Below, piece after piece: positions 25,211 through 34,098 of a stretch of DNA of 64,000 nucleotides; position 1 is the stretch's first letter; the number at the start of each line of letters is the position of its first letter. This DNA is from DATIYF01 sp035517775 (GTDB lineage: Bacteria > Acidobacteriota > Terriglobia > Terriglobales > Acidobacteriaceae), in contig DATIYF010000105.1 of assembly GCA_035517775.1 (NCBI GenBank), forward strand, positions 1 through 64,000, read 5' to 3'. The translations under genes and the position numbers were made by a program. The notes under the pieces were generated by a model that did not search any database, had not been told where the DNA came from, and worked only from the letters and a program-made list of their open reading frames with translations.

Positions 25211-25284
25211 AGAGGGTCCTCTTTCGCGGTGCGGCGCGAAGCGTCATTATAATGGCAGGACTGATTCGATGATGCGGAGGATGC

Positions 25285-25764
25285 ATGGAGAGCTTGCCGA
25301 CGACGGTAGCGGAGGGTTTGGCAGCGCGACTGGAAGAACTGACAAACACTGCAAAGTCCCTGGCGCAGCCACTAAGCGAGGAGCAATTCTGGAGCAGGCC
25401 GTTTCCTTTCGGCAACAGCTTTGGACATCTGGCGCTGCACCTCACGGGCAACCTCAACTATTACATCGGGGCGGAGATGGCGGGCACGGGATACGTGCGT
25501 GACCGTCCGCGGGAATTCAGCGAAACCGCGCGGCCCGGCAAAGAGGAGACGATGCGGCGGCTGCAGGAAGCTGTGGAGCTGACGGCGCGGACCATTCGAG
25601 CGCAATCGGAGAGTGACTGGAGCAAAGACTACACCGCCAGCGGCGCACTAAAGGTGAAGAACCGGTTTCAAATGATGCTGCGATGCACCTCTCACTTCGA
25701 TCACCATGTAGGGCAGATGCAGTATTTGTGTTTTGCCCTGGCGAAGGCGGGAGGAGACTTTTAG
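25285..25764 (+). CDS. DinB-superfamily protein
   Basis: A 159-residue four-helix bundle of the DinB/YfiT group. The metal-binding histidines are in the usual places: FGHLALHLTGN near residue 51 and CTSHFDHHVGQMQYL near 135. These proteins often act as metal-dependent thiol-transferases (bacillithiol or mycothiol) or have unknown roles. The stop codon falls within the first heptamer of the tandem repeat that follows. It is divergent from ubiD. Confidence 0.82.
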   Translation: MESLPTTVAEGLAARLEELTNTAKSLAQPLSEEQFWSRPFPFGNSFGHLALHLTGNLNYYIGAEMAGTGYVRDRPREFSETARPGKEETMRRLQEAVELTARTIRAQSESDWSKDYTASGALKVKNRFQMMLRCTSHFDHHVGQMQYLCFALAKAGGDF

Positions 25765-25806
25765 CTTTTAACTTTTGGCTTTTGGCTTTTAGCTTTTGGC
25801 TTTTGG
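25758..25806. repeat. Heptameric tandem repeat, seven copies of CTTTTRR
   Basis: Seven adjacent heptamers (CTTTTAG, CTTTTAA, CTTTTGG, CTTTTGG, CTTTTAG, CTTTTGG, CTTTTGG) start in the last codons of the DinB gene and end 25 bases before the transporter ATG. The unit length is not a multiple of three, and the tract is far more T-rich than its surroundings. Confidence 0.85.
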
Positions 25807-25831
25807 CTGGGTTTAGTTGCGGCAGATTCCT

Positions 25832-27055
25832 ATGGGTTCCAGCGCGGACGCCTCTTCCCTACCGAACATTTCCCGCAGCGATCAGTGGCATGCCGTTCTG
25901 GCCAGCTTTCTGGGCTGGACGCTGGATGCCTTTGATTTTTTCGTGCTGGTATTTCTGATTGACCGGTTGGCGACGCAATTTCATGTAGCGAAGAGCGCAA
26001 TTGTTTTCACGCTGACGGCCACGCTGGCGATGCGCCCGGTAGGCGCGCTGGTGTTTGGGGTGCTGGCCGACCGCTATGGACGGCGCAAGCCCTTGATGGC
26101 GAATGTGGTGTTCTTTTCCGTCATGGAGTTGCTGTGCGGGTTCGCGCCCAACTACGCCGTTTTTCTGGTTCTGCGGACGGTTTATGGCATCGGCATGGGG
26201 GGCGAGTGGGGTGTGGGCGCGTCACTCGCAATGGAGAGCGCTCCCCGCAAGTGGCGCGGGATACTTTCCGGAATCGTGCAGAGCGGATACTCCATCGGCT
26301 ATCTGCTGGCGGCGCTGGCCGCCCGGTTTGTGTTGCCGGCGTGGGGCTGGCGCGCCATGTTCTGGGCAGGCGGAGTTCCCGCGCTGCTGGCCTTCTACAT
26401 TCGCTTCCGGGTAAAGGAATCGCAGGCATGGCAGCAGCACCGGGCGCCAACGGTGAGAGCGATTGCGCGCACCGCCAGCGGTCATGGGAAACTTTTTGCA
26501 TATCTGGTGCTGCTCATGACGCTGATGATGTTTCTCTCCCATGGCACCCAGGATTTGTATCCCGATTTTCTGAAGACGATGCACGGGCTCAGCGGGGCGG
26601 CGGTTTCCTATCTTGCAATTCTCTATAACATTGGCGCGGTCATAGGGGCGATTGTCTTCGGGTATTTGTCGGAGGGGATCGGGCGCAGGAGAAGCATGAT
26701 CGCCGCTTTGGCGCTTTCGCTGGCGGTCATACCGGCCTGGGCCTTTGCCGGATGGCTGCCTTTACTGGCGGCGGGCGCTTTCGTGATGCAGATCGGAGTG
26801 CAGGGAGCCTGGGGAATCATTCCGGCGCATCTGAACGAGCTCTCGCCCGATTCGCTGCGCGGCCTGATGCCGGGCTTTGCCTACCAGCTGGGAATCCTGT
26901 TTGCGGCCGGGGTCAACACCATCGAGTATGCCCTGCGCGACCGCGTCGGCTATTCCTGGGCATTGGCTGCGTTTGAAATCGCCAACATCACCCTGTTAAT
27001 AATCGTGGTGGCCCTGGGCGGAGAAAAGAAAGGTAAGAGCTTTTTGCTGGCTTAG
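25832..27055 (+). CDS. MFS transporter (sugar-acid/lactate-type, MHS-like)
   Basis: A 407-residue, twelve-helix permease. The loop 2-3 signature GVLADRYGRRKPLM lies near 75, preceded by the DAFDFFVLVFLIDRLATQF helix 1 typical of carboxylate/sialate transporters. RTVYGIGMGGEWGVGASLAMESAPRKWRG lies near 115-145, and the second-half motif FGYLSEGIGRRRSMI is near 275. Substrate is likely a carboxylate or sugar acid, by resemblance only. Met-25832 is preferred over a Met five codons earlier since MRQIP derives from the repeat-flanking DNA, though neither has a strong ribosome site. Confidence 0.88.
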   Translation: MGSSADASSLPNISRSDQWHAVLASFLGWTLDAFDFFVLVFLIDRLATQFHVAKSAIVFTLTATLAMRPVGALVFGVLADRYGRRKPLMANVVFFSVMELLCGFAPNYAVFLVLRTVYGIGMGGEWGVGASLAMESAPRKWRGILSGIVQSGYSIGYLLAALAARFVLPAWGWRAMFWAGGVPALLAFYIRFRVKESQAWQQHRAPTVRAIARTASGHGKLFAYLVLLMTLMMFLSHGTQDLYPDFLKTMHGLSGAAVSYLAILYNIGAVIGAIVFGYLSEGIGRRRSMIAALALSLAVIPAWAFAGWLPLLAAGAFVMQIGVQGAWGIIPAHLNELSPDSLRGLMPGFAYQLGILFAAGVNTIEYALRDRVGYSWALAAFEIANITLLIIVVALGGEKKGKSFLLA

Positions 27056-27298
27056 CGGCAGAGCGCCATCCCCGGCGTCTGCAAGTGCATCCTAGAAAGC
27101 CCTTAGGGAGGCCTTCTCAAATGAGGGTTTCGAGGAGGCATTCGGGGCAATCGCAGTTTCCCTTTCTGGAATTGTGTAACCAGGGCGCGGGCCAATGGTC
27201 TGCTGCCTGGGAGAAAACTGATAGAATCGGTGTCCAACGGCCCCATGGACGTGAACGAGGGCCGGGTTACCCGCTTCTAGGATTCGAGGACTTCCGCG

Positions 27299-28711
27299 AT
27301 GCGCATCACCGTGGTGGGATCTGGGTATGTGGGATTGGTGGCGGGCGCCTGCTTTGCTGACTTGGGGCATAACGTAGTCCTGGTGGACAGCGACAAACAG
27401 AAGCTGGCGGCTCTATGCGCCGGCGAGGTGCCGATTCACGAAAAATTTCTCCCCGAGCTGCTGGAGCGGCACCGCGGGCAGCGCCTGCTGTTCAGCGGCG
27501 AATTGCCGGCGGCGGCGCGGCAGAGCCAGGTAATCTTTGTCGCCGTGGGAACTCCGGCGACGGAGCGCGGCGAAGCCGATCTTTCTTACGTGGAATCGGT
27601 GGCGCGGGAGATTGCGGGCGCGGTGGATGGCTACAAGGTCGTCGTCGAAAAAAGCACGGTTCCGGTTTATACCAGCGAGTGGGTGCGCAAGATCATTCTG
27701 CGCCAGGGCGTGAAGCCGGGGTCGTTCGATGTTGCCTCTAACCCGGAATTCTTGCGCGAAGGCAGCGCAGTCACGGATTTTTTATATCCTGACCGGATCG
27801 TGCTGGGGGCCGATACCGAACGTTGCGCTTCCGTGCTGCGCGAGATTTACGCCCCCCTGACCGACGGCAGCTATTACCGGCGGGCGGATGCAATTCCCCA
27901 GCCCGATGCGGCGCATATTCCCCCGCGGCTGATCGTCACCAGCACAAAAAGCGCCGAGCTGATCAAGCACGCCTCGAACGCATTTCTGGCAATGAAGATT
28001 TCGTTCATCAACGCCGTCTCTTCCATTTGCGAGGCGGTAGGCGCTGACGCCAAGCAGGTTTGCCAGGGCATCGGCACTGACCGCCGCATCGGACCACGAT
28101 TTCTCAATCCTGGAATCGGCTATGGCGGCTCCTGCTTTCCCAAGGACCTGATGGCCTTCCGCGCGGTGGCGCGCGAGTGCGGCTATGACTTCCGTCTGCT
28201 GGATGAAGTCATCCGCATCAATGAAGAGCAGCGGCAGCGCTTCCTGAAAAAAGTGCGCGGGGCGTTGTGGACGCTGCGGGCCAAGCGTCTGGGTGTGCTG
28301 GGGCTGGCGTTTAAGGGCGGAACCGATGACATCCGTGAGTCGCCGGCGATTTTGCTGGTCCAGACGCTGCTCAAGGAGGGCTGCCAGATCGCGGCCTACG
28401 ACCCTGCGGCCAAGGAAAGGGCGCGCGAGGTGCTGGATGCGAGCGTGGAACTTGTGGATGGACCTTATGAGGCGGCGCATGAGGCGGATGCGCTGCTGGT
28501 GCTCACCGACTGGGAGGAATTCGCGGGGCTGGACCTGGCGCGCCTGCAGCGCGAGCTCAAATACCCCATTATCATTGACGGCAGAAACCTGTACGATCCG
28601 CAGATCATGGCAGCCCACGGCTTTACCTATTACAGCGTAGGGCGCGCCCCGGCTGCGCCCGAAGGCCAGACCGCGGGCAGCGTCCCGGCGAGGAATCCGC
28701 AACCACTATGA
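27299..28711 (+). CDS. ugd: UDP-glucose 6-dehydrogenase
   Basis: A 470-residue UDP-glucose/GDP-mannose dehydrogenase. It has the N-terminal NAD motif ITVVGSGYVGLVAGACFADLGHNV, the block VVVEKSTVPVYTSEWVRKII near 116-135, SNPEFLREGSAVTDFLYPDRIVLG near 143-166, the catalytic Cys in GIGYGGSCFPKDL near 272-284, and the C-terminal GLAFKGGTDDIRESPA. It oxidises UDP-glucose to UDP-glucuronate. It overlaps the UDP-xylose synthase gene by ATGA, so the pair makes UDP-xylose in two steps. A short nonconserved tail extends past the usual end. Confidence 0.93.
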   Translation: MRITVVGSGYVGLVAGACFADLGHNVVLVDSDKQKLAALCAGEVPIHEKFLPELLERHRGQRLLFSGELPAAARQSQVIFVAVGTPATERGEADLSYVESVAREIAGAVDGYKVVVEKSTVPVYTSEWVRKIILRQGVKPGSFDVASNPEFLREGSAVTDFLYPDRIVLGADTERCASVLREIYAPLTDGSYYRRADAIPQPDAAHIPPRLIVTSTKSAELIKHASNAFLAMKISFINAVSSICEAVGADAKQVCQGIGTDRRIGPRFLNPGIGYGGSCFPKDLMAFRAVARECGYDFRLLDEVIRINEEQRQRFLKKVRGALWTLRAKRLGVLGLAFKGGTDDIRESPAILLVQTLLKEGCQIAAYDPAAKERAREVLDASVELVDGPYEAAHEADALLVLTDWEEFAGLDLARLQRELKYPIIIDGRNLYDPQIMAAHGFTYYSVGRAPAAPEGQTAGSVPARNPQPL

Positions 28712-29664
28712 ACCGGCCGCGCGCCCTGGTGACCGGCGGCGCCGGTTTTCTGGGATCACACTTGTGTGACGCGCTCTTGGCGGATGGTTACACCGTGATC
28801 GCCGCCGACAATTTGCTGACCGGCCGGGAGAGCAACCTCTCTCATCTGCGCGGAAATTCTGATTTCCATTTCGAACAGATTGACATCAACCAGCCCTTCG
28901 ACTGCGGGCCCGTGAACTACGTCTTTCACTTCGCCAGTCCGGCGAGCCCCGTGGATTACATGGAGCACGGAATCGAAACTCTGCAGGTGGGCTCGCTGGG
29001 AACTTTCCACGCCCTCGATCTGGCGCGAAAATATGAAGCGAAGTTTCTCATCGCTTCCACTTCGGAGTGCTATGGAGATCCTCTCGAGCACCCGCAGACC
29101 GAAACCTACTGGGGGCACGTGAATCCCATCGGCCCGCGCTCGGTCTACGATGAAGCCAAGCGCTTCAGCGAAGCGGTGACCATGGCCTACCACCGGTATT
29201 ATGGCGTGGATACCCGCATCGCGCGCATCTTCAATACCTATGGGCCGCGCATGCAGCTTAATGATGGGCGCGTGATTCCCAATTTCATGAAGCAGGCTTT
29301 GCTCGGCGAAGATATTACGGTTTATGGCGACGGCAGCCAGACGCGCAGCTTCTGTTACGTGAGTGATGAGATTGAGGGCTTTCTGCAGCTCTCGCGCAGC
29401 GGCGAGCACTTGCCGGTGAACATCGGCAATCCCACCGAATTCACCATTCTCGAGTGCGCGCAGGAAGTGCTGGCGGTGACCGGGTCGAAGAGCAAAATCA
29501 AGTATACGGCGCTTCCGCAAGACGATCCCAGGCAGCGCCGCCCGGACATCACGAAAGCCAAAACTCTATTTAGCTGGGAGCCGCAGGTAGCCTTGCGGGA
29601 GGGCTTGCGCAAGTCGCTGGAGTATTTTCGCGGCGCGGTGCAGCAACAAATAAGCCGCCGCTGA
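28708..29664 (+). CDS. uxs: UDP-glucuronate decarboxylase (UDP-xylose synthase)
   Basis: A 318-residue short-chain dehydrogenase/epimerase. The NAD motif GGAGFLGSHLCDALLADG is at residue 10. The active-site block STSECYGDPLEHPQTETYWGHVNPIGPRSVYDEAKRFSE near 112-150 holds the Tyr-x-x-x-Lys pair (YDEAK) and the Glu next to STSE that mark UDP-glucuronate decarboxylases. RIFNTYGPRMQLNDGRVIPNFM and GDGSQTRSFCYVSD also match this family. Translation is coupled to ugd by a four-base overlap. UDP-xylose would feed surface polysaccharide synthesis. Confidence 0.93.
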   Translation: MNRPRALVTGGAGFLGSHLCDALLADGYTVIAADNLLTGRESNLSHLRGNSDFHFEQIDINQPFDCGPVNYVFHFASPASPVDYMEHGIETLQVGSLGTFHALDLARKYEAKFLIASTSECYGDPLEHPQTETYWGHVNPIGPRSVYDEAKRFSEAVTMAYHRYYGVDTRIARIFNTYGPRMQLNDGRVIPNFMKQALLGEDITVYGDGSQTRSFCYVSDEIEGFLQLSRSGEHLPVNIGNPTEFTILECAQEVLAVTGSKSKIKYTALPQDDPRQRRPDITKAKTLFSWEPQVALREGLRKSLEYFRGAVQQQISRR

Positions 29665-29667
29665 CGC

Positions 29668-30774
29668 TCACTCGCCGGAACTGACAAGCAGGCCTTGCGA
29701 AGCCAGCAGCCGCTCTACCTGCTCGCGGTCTTCGCCGGTTTTCAGGCTGAACTGCACGCCCATTCCAAAGCCGGGGTCGCAGCTCTGCACCGCGCCACGC
29801 ACGCGAAGCCGCAACTCTTGTGTGCGCAACAGAATTTCGACCTTGGTCCCCGATGGAAATGGCATGGTGGTCTCGATGTAGCATCCGCCGGTGCTGAGAT
29901 CGGTCAGTGTGCAGCGCTGGGGAGCGGTATCGCCGGCGCGATGAACTTCCACTCCCAGGCGGCAGTTTTGGCGGTGCTGCGTGCGCCGCTGCGTCGAAGG
30001 AGAGGCTGGACGGCCGGACTTCGAAGATTGCGCCTTCACCGGCAACTGCGTTGAGCTCTCCAGCGGCGGAGCAGTTTTCGCCGCCGCCCCGCTCTGGTAG
30101 CGCGCCAGGTTGGCGTGCAGCCATTCATCGAGCACCCGGCGTGAAGTCTGGGGCACGTGGGCAAAGCGCAGCCCCACGCGGCCGTGAGAATCCTGCCACA
30201 CCACTTCTCCGGAAAGCCGCACCGAGGTGACCTGGCCGGGCAAAGCAAACTGCAGATAGACCTTGCAGGGCGGCGGCATGCGGCTGCCGGAGTGGATGGC
30301 AGCTCCTTCTTCGCTGAGATTGAGCACCGGGGCTGAGGCATCCTCGACGGCGGCAAAGCTGATGGAAGCCTGGGTAGCCGCCGGCACGCGCCGCTTGCGG
30401 CGGCGTTCGCCGCGCATAAGCCCGCGTGCGGCGCGCAGGCTGTTGCTGGCGCGCTCCGGCGTGATGGGCTTGTAGAGAACGAAGCTGGCGCCGCGCTCGA
30501 AGATTTCGCGGACGTCATTGTGCGAATCCACGATGGCCACCACCAGCGTGCGGCCCGCGCCCGCGTCTTCATGCAGGGCAGAGATCAGATCGCAGGCGGC
30601 AGCTTCTTCACCGCAATCCACCACCACGACGTCGAAGCGATTCTCGGCCAGGCGGGCGGAGGCTTCGGCAGGAGTGCCGCATGGTTCCGCTGACACATCC
30701 ATTCCCGCAAGCACGCGGACGAGAGTCTGCGCCCCCTCCGGATCGGAGCAGAGTACCAAAGAAGTGAACGCCAT
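29668..30774 (-). CDS. Receiver-like domain plus two PilZ domains
   Basis: A 368-residue cytoplasmic protein. Residues 1-125 form a receiver-like domain with a phosphoacceptor-type Asp in FDVVVVDC near 55 and the Lys-Pro pair in FVLYKPI near 101. The first PilZ domain (about 128-225) has the RxxxR-type RRKRR and NLSEEG. The second (about 265-365) has RTQHRQNCR and the D/NxSxxG block DLSTGGCYIE. PilZ domains bind cyclic di-GMP, so this protein may join phosphorelay and c-di-GMP signals and may regulate the pili. It is convergent with uxs, 4 bases between stops. The Met at 30774 starts the conserved receiver. Confidence 0.85.
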   Translation of the reverse strand: MAFTSLVLCSDPEGAQTLVRVLAGMDVSAEPCGTPAEASARLAENRFDVVVVDCGEEAAACDLISALHEDAGAGRTLVVAIVDSHNDVREIFERGASFVLYKPITPERASNSLRAARGLMRGERRRKRRVPAATQASISFAAVEDASAPVLNLSEEGAAIHSGSRMPPPCKVYLQFALPGQVTSVRLSGEVVWQDSHGRVGLRFAHVPQTSRRVLDEWLHANLARYQSGAAAKTAPPLESSTQLPVKAQSSKSGRPASPSTQRRTQHRQNCRLGVEVHRAGDTAPQRCTLTDLSTGGCYIETTMPFPSGTKVEILLRTQELRLRVRGAVQSCDPGFGMGVQFSLKTGEDREQVERLLASQGLLVSSGE

Positions 30775-30891
30775 ACTGGCGCGATGGTAACCGCCGGCAA
30801 AGAGCGCCAACAAGTTACGCCTGTCACGCACAGAAGCTGGCAAAAGGCATAGGTGACCTTGGTCATCTGGAGATACATTCCCAGGAGAATT

Positions 30892-31380
30892 ATGTTGGAT
30901 GATGCCGCCGCGTTCCCTCTGGCGGAGTGCGTCACGGCGATGAGTGGTTTTCCCGGGGACAACTCTATGCAATCGAGCACCGGCAACTGGATCATTGGAG
31001 TGGGCGCGGTAGCGGCTTGCCTGGGGCTATGCTGCCTGGCGGCCTCGCTGGGCGACAACTCCGGCAGCAACCTTCTCGGTTTGGGGGCAACGTTCTTTGG
31101 CATGGGCGCCCTGATCGCCGCTTGCGGCGTCTATTTGAACGCTCGCGCACTCCGGGCCCAGGGGGGGCAGCCCGCGGCGAAGGAGCCGGCGCAGAAGTCG
31201 CGGGGCGGCTGCGATCTGTGCAAGCTGGAAACGCCGGTCATCCATTGCAAGGTGCATCAATTTCACCTCTGCGCGAATTGCTCAGCTGAGCACTACGATT
31301 TTCGCTCTTGCGTGTATGTACCGAGCACGCGGCGTATGAGCGGCAAACCGGGAAAAAGCGCGGCTGCCCACGCCCGCTGA
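30892..31380 (+). CDS. Membrane protein with a C-terminal cysteine/histidine zinc-finger-like domain
   Basis: A 162-residue protein with two membrane helices (IIGVGAVAACLGLCCLAASLG, LLGLGATFFGMGALIAACGVYL) followed by a Cys/His-rich domain, CDLCKLETPVIHCKVHQFHLC then CANC and SCVYVP, resembling a B-box or rubredoxin-like zinc ribbon. The start at 30892 has AGGAG five bases upstream; further ATGs at 30940 and 30967 are possible. It is divergent from the PilZ gene. I do not recognise a family function. Confidence 0.6.
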   Translation: MLDDAAAFPLAECVTAMSGFPGDNSMQSSTGNWIIGVGAVAACLGLCCLAASLGDNSGSNLLGLGATFFGMGALIAACGVYLNARALRAQGGQPAAKEPAQKSRGGCDLCKLETPVIHCKVHQFHLCANCSAEHYDFRSCVYVPSTRRMSGKPGKSAAAHAR

Positions 31381-31697
31381 TTGCACCCGCAGTCTGAAGC
31401 TCTCAACATTACAGAAGTCTCAGCAATCCATACGACCAAAGTTACCCCCGTCATAGCCGCTGATTACGTTACGGAAGGCCGATGCTCTCTATTGGCACTC
31501 AGTGACTTTGACGCTCTCATCCGCTGTTTCTACGATTAATGGGCACTGACAGAAGGCCCGCTAGAGAGTAACGGACGGGCCCACAACCTCCCTCTGAAGA
31601 CTCGCCGACAGCCAGGCCGCTCCCTACCTGAAGGCGGAGTAGTCGGGTTTATGCCTTTTTTGGAGACCCGGCAGTTACCCCGAACGGGAAAAAAATA
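31381..31697 (+). other. Leader region of the minor-pilin operon
   Basis: About 317 bases without a gene. It holds the promoter candidate at 31508-31536 and a run of As just before the first pilin ATG. No known riboswitch was recognised. Confidence 0.4.
31508..31536 (+). promoter_or_regulatory. Candidate sigma70-type promoter for the minor-pilin operon
   Basis: TTGACG at 31508-31513 and TACGAT at 31531-31536, 17-base spacer. It predicts a leader of about 155 bases before the first pilin gene. No other good pair was noticed nearby. Confidence 0.45.
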
Positions 31698-32327
31698 ATG
31701 AAGCAACACGATACACACGGGTTTTCCCTGGTCGAGATGGCGATGGTCATGGCGATTGCCATCATCGCGAGCAGTGTGTGCTTTGTGGCCCTGCGCCCGG
31801 CCCTGCAGCAGATCCGCGTTACCAACGCGTATAACGCGACTCTGAGCACGCTGCGCCAGGCGCATGATTCGGCCGTGGCCCAGCGCTGGAAATATCTGGT
31901 GACCTTCAGCAACGCCGCCGTGCCCAATACGATCACGGTCAACCAGACTACGGACTGCTCCACTGCCAGCACGCAACTGGTAAAGACTCAGTTGCCCAAC
32001 GAAGTGACTTTCAAAGTGGTGAGCGGCGTTCCCACCTCGCCCAATGGGACCTATACCACCCCTGACGGCTTCGGCACCGCCAGTTTCGCCATTGATTTTG
32101 ACCAGGGAGTGAACGGCGGTGGTTCGACTCAGGTGTGCTTTTATCCCGATGGCAGCGCGCACGACAAGAACGGGAACGTGAACAGCGGCGTGGTTTATAT
32201 GGCGGGCCCGGTCGGATTGTACAGCTCGCGGGCGATTACCGTGTGGGGAGTGACGGGACGACTGCGCGGCTTCCGGCTTTACAAGACAGCCGGTACGGGC
32301 GGAAGCGTCTATTGGAGGCAACAGTGA
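31698..32327 (+). CDS. FimT/GspH-type pseudopilin
   Basis: A 209-residue minor pilin. The prepilin-peptidase site HG/FSLVEMAMVMAIAIIASS, with Glu at +5 and a hydrophobic helix, lies at residue 8. The rest resembles GspH/FimT: a helical NAYNATLSTLRQAHDSAVAQRWKYLVTF then a beta-rich domain ending with GVTGRLRGFRLYK. It begins the operon of four pilin-like genes. The stop overlaps the next gene's GTG by three bases. Confidence 0.85.
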   Translation: MKQHDTHGFSLVEMAMVMAIAIIASSVCFVALRPALQQIRVTNAYNATLSTLRQAHDSAVAQRWKYLVTFSNAAVPNTITVNQTTDCSTASTQLVKTQLPNEVTFKVVSGVPTSPNGTYTTPDGFGTASFAIDFDQGVNGGGSTQVCFYPDGSAHDKNGNVNSGVVYMAGPVGLYSSRAITVWGVTGRLRGFRLYKTAGTGGSVYWRQQ

Positions 32328-32905
32328 GGACAACCGGGCGAAGAGCAGGCAGTCGGCAAAAGAGCACAGCGGGATTCACTCTGATCGAGGTCATGGTGTC
32401 CATCGTGGTGCTCACGGTCGGGCTGGTAAGCCTGCTGGGAGTTTTCGGCGTCGCTCTGGCCACCACGCAATCATCGCAGGAAGACCTGATTGCCAAGCAG
32501 CTTGCCTCTGAAGCCATGGAAAGCATCATTACAGCGCGCGGCACCACCCAGCTCACCTGGGACCAGATTCAGAATGTGTCGGCGGGCGGGAACGGCATCT
32601 TCGTCACCGGTTTTCAGCCCATTCTGCTGCCTGGACCCACCTACGGAGTGGTCGGGACCGCGGATACAGGAGCCGCCCAACAGCTGACCCTGCCGGGCGC
32701 CGATGGAATTGTGGGCACGGCGGATGACGTGAAGCTGCCCCTGACCAATTTCACCCGGCAGATCCAGATTGCCAGCGTCAACGACGCCAACGGCAACGCT
32801 GACCCCGCGTTGCGGACGGTCACGATTACGATCTCCTACACCACTCCCCGGTTGAAGACCGCCAAGACCTACGTTCTCAACAGTTACATTTCGGAATACC
32901 GGTAA
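32324..32905 (+). CDS. PilV-type minor pilin
   Basis: A 193-residue minor pilin starting at GTG 32324, which overlaps the upstream stop. The site AG/FTLIEVMVSIVVLTVGLVSLLGVF is at residue 17 and is the standard type IV pilin leader. The rest is a beta-rich globular domain ending LNSYISEYR. It lies between fimT-like and pilW-like genes, as in minor-pilin operons of type IV pili, where these proteins form the tip complex. Confidence 0.88.
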   Translation: MRTTGRRAGSRQKSTAGFTLIEVMVSIVVLTVGLVSLLGVFGVALATTQSSQEDLIAKQLASEAMESIITARGTTQLTWDQIQNVSAGGNGIFVTGFQPILLPGPTYGVVGTADTGAAQQLTLPGADGIVGTADDVKLPLTNFTRQIQIASVNDANGNADPALRTVTITISYTTPRLKTAKTYVLNSYISEYR

Positions 32906-32916
32906 AGAGGGGACCT

Positions 32917-34041
32917 ATGCGCCAGGCTCACAAACACTCGAGCGGCTTCACCATGATCGAACTGCTGGTTTCGCTGGCTCTGGGCATGATCGTGGTGGCG
33001 GCTGCGGTGCAACTGTTCAGCAGCGGGCTGAAGGCCACCTTTACCGTCTCGCAACGGGCCGAAATGCAGCAGGACATCCGCGCGGCACAGAACATGATGA
33101 CCGCCGATATCGGGCTGGCGGGCGCCGGCATGCCCAGCGGCGGTCTTGCCCTGGAATCGGGCGGCGGCAAAACCCCGCGCTACGGCTGCGACCAGAGCGG
33201 GAAATGTTATCTGGGCACGAGCAACAGTTCAGCCATTAGCTTTCCCAGCAATTATCTGTACGGCATCATCCCCGGCAACGACAAGGGCATCGCCATCAAC
33301 GCCAGTCAGGGCGCGACCGACATCATCACCCTGGACTATGTGGATACGACCCTGGCCCTGAACTGCTATCAGGTCACCTTCGTCAATGCCAACGGGACAC
33401 AGGTGAAGTTCAGTCTGCCCACCACTCCGCTGCCGGGCTGCAGCAATTCCACTACCCAGGCGGTAACCGATTCGGGCGTCGGCCTGACCGCCGGCGATGT
33501 GGTGATGTTCACCTATGGCAGCAACGTAGCGGTGGCGGAGGTGTCTTCGGCTTCGGGATCCTCCAGCCCTTACACGGTGAACTTCAACGACAGCGACCCG
33601 ATGTACCTGCAGCAGAGCACGGCCACGCTGGGAGACATCAAGCAGGTGGCCAACAACGTGGGCAGCATTTCGACCAACACGGTGGCCCAGCGGGTGCTGG
33701 TGATCACCTATTACCTCGATCAGGTGAGCGACCCTACGGGGCTGACCGGGGCGACGCCGCGGCTGATGAAACAGGTGAGCGGGCACACGCCGATTCCGCT
33801 GGCCGAAAACGTCGCCTATCTGCAGTTCACCTATGACACTTACGACAGTAACGGCAATCTGCTGGTAGCCACCAACGACGCCGGCGCTTCGCAGGGCGTT
33901 TCCCCCTCCATGATTCGCAACGTCAACATTGCGCACATGACGCTACGCAGCCAGATTCAGGGTACCAGCGGCTACCAGGGCTTTGACGTTTCCACCTCGG
34001 TAAGCGCGCGCAATCTGACTTACTCCAACCGCTATCAGTGA
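32917..34041 (+). CDS. PilW-type minor pilin
   Basis: A 374-residue minor pilin with the leader SG/FTMIELLVSLALGMIVVAA at residue 9-11 and the following helix AEMQQDIRAAQNMMTADIGLAGAGM typical of PilW. The globular part is beta-rich and ends TLRSQIQGTSGYQGFDVSTSVSARNLTYSN. A GAGGGG ribosome site lies just upstream of the ATG at 32917. It is eleven bases after the pilV stop. Confidence 0.88.
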   Translation: MRQAHKHSSGFTMIELLVSLALGMIVVAAAVQLFSSGLKATFTVSQRAEMQQDIRAAQNMMTADIGLAGAGMPSGGLALESGGGKTPRYGCDQSGKCYLGTSNSSAISFPSNYLYGIIPGNDKGIAINASQGATDIITLDYVDTTLALNCYQVTFVNANGTQVKFSLPTTPLPGCSNSTTQAVTDSGVGLTAGDVVMFTYGSNVAVAEVSSASGSSSPYTVNFNDSDPMYLQQSTATLGDIKQVANNVGSISTNTVAQRVLVITYYLDQVSDPTGLTGATPRLMKQVSGHTPIPLAENVAYLQFTYDTYDSNGNLLVATNDAGASQGVSPSMIRNVNIAHMTLRSQIQGTSGYQGFDVSTSVSARNLTYSNRYQ

Positions 34042-34098
34042 GCAGCGGCGAGTGGGCCGGGCAACCAAGGTTCTGTGGGGATGAACAGGAGTCACACC

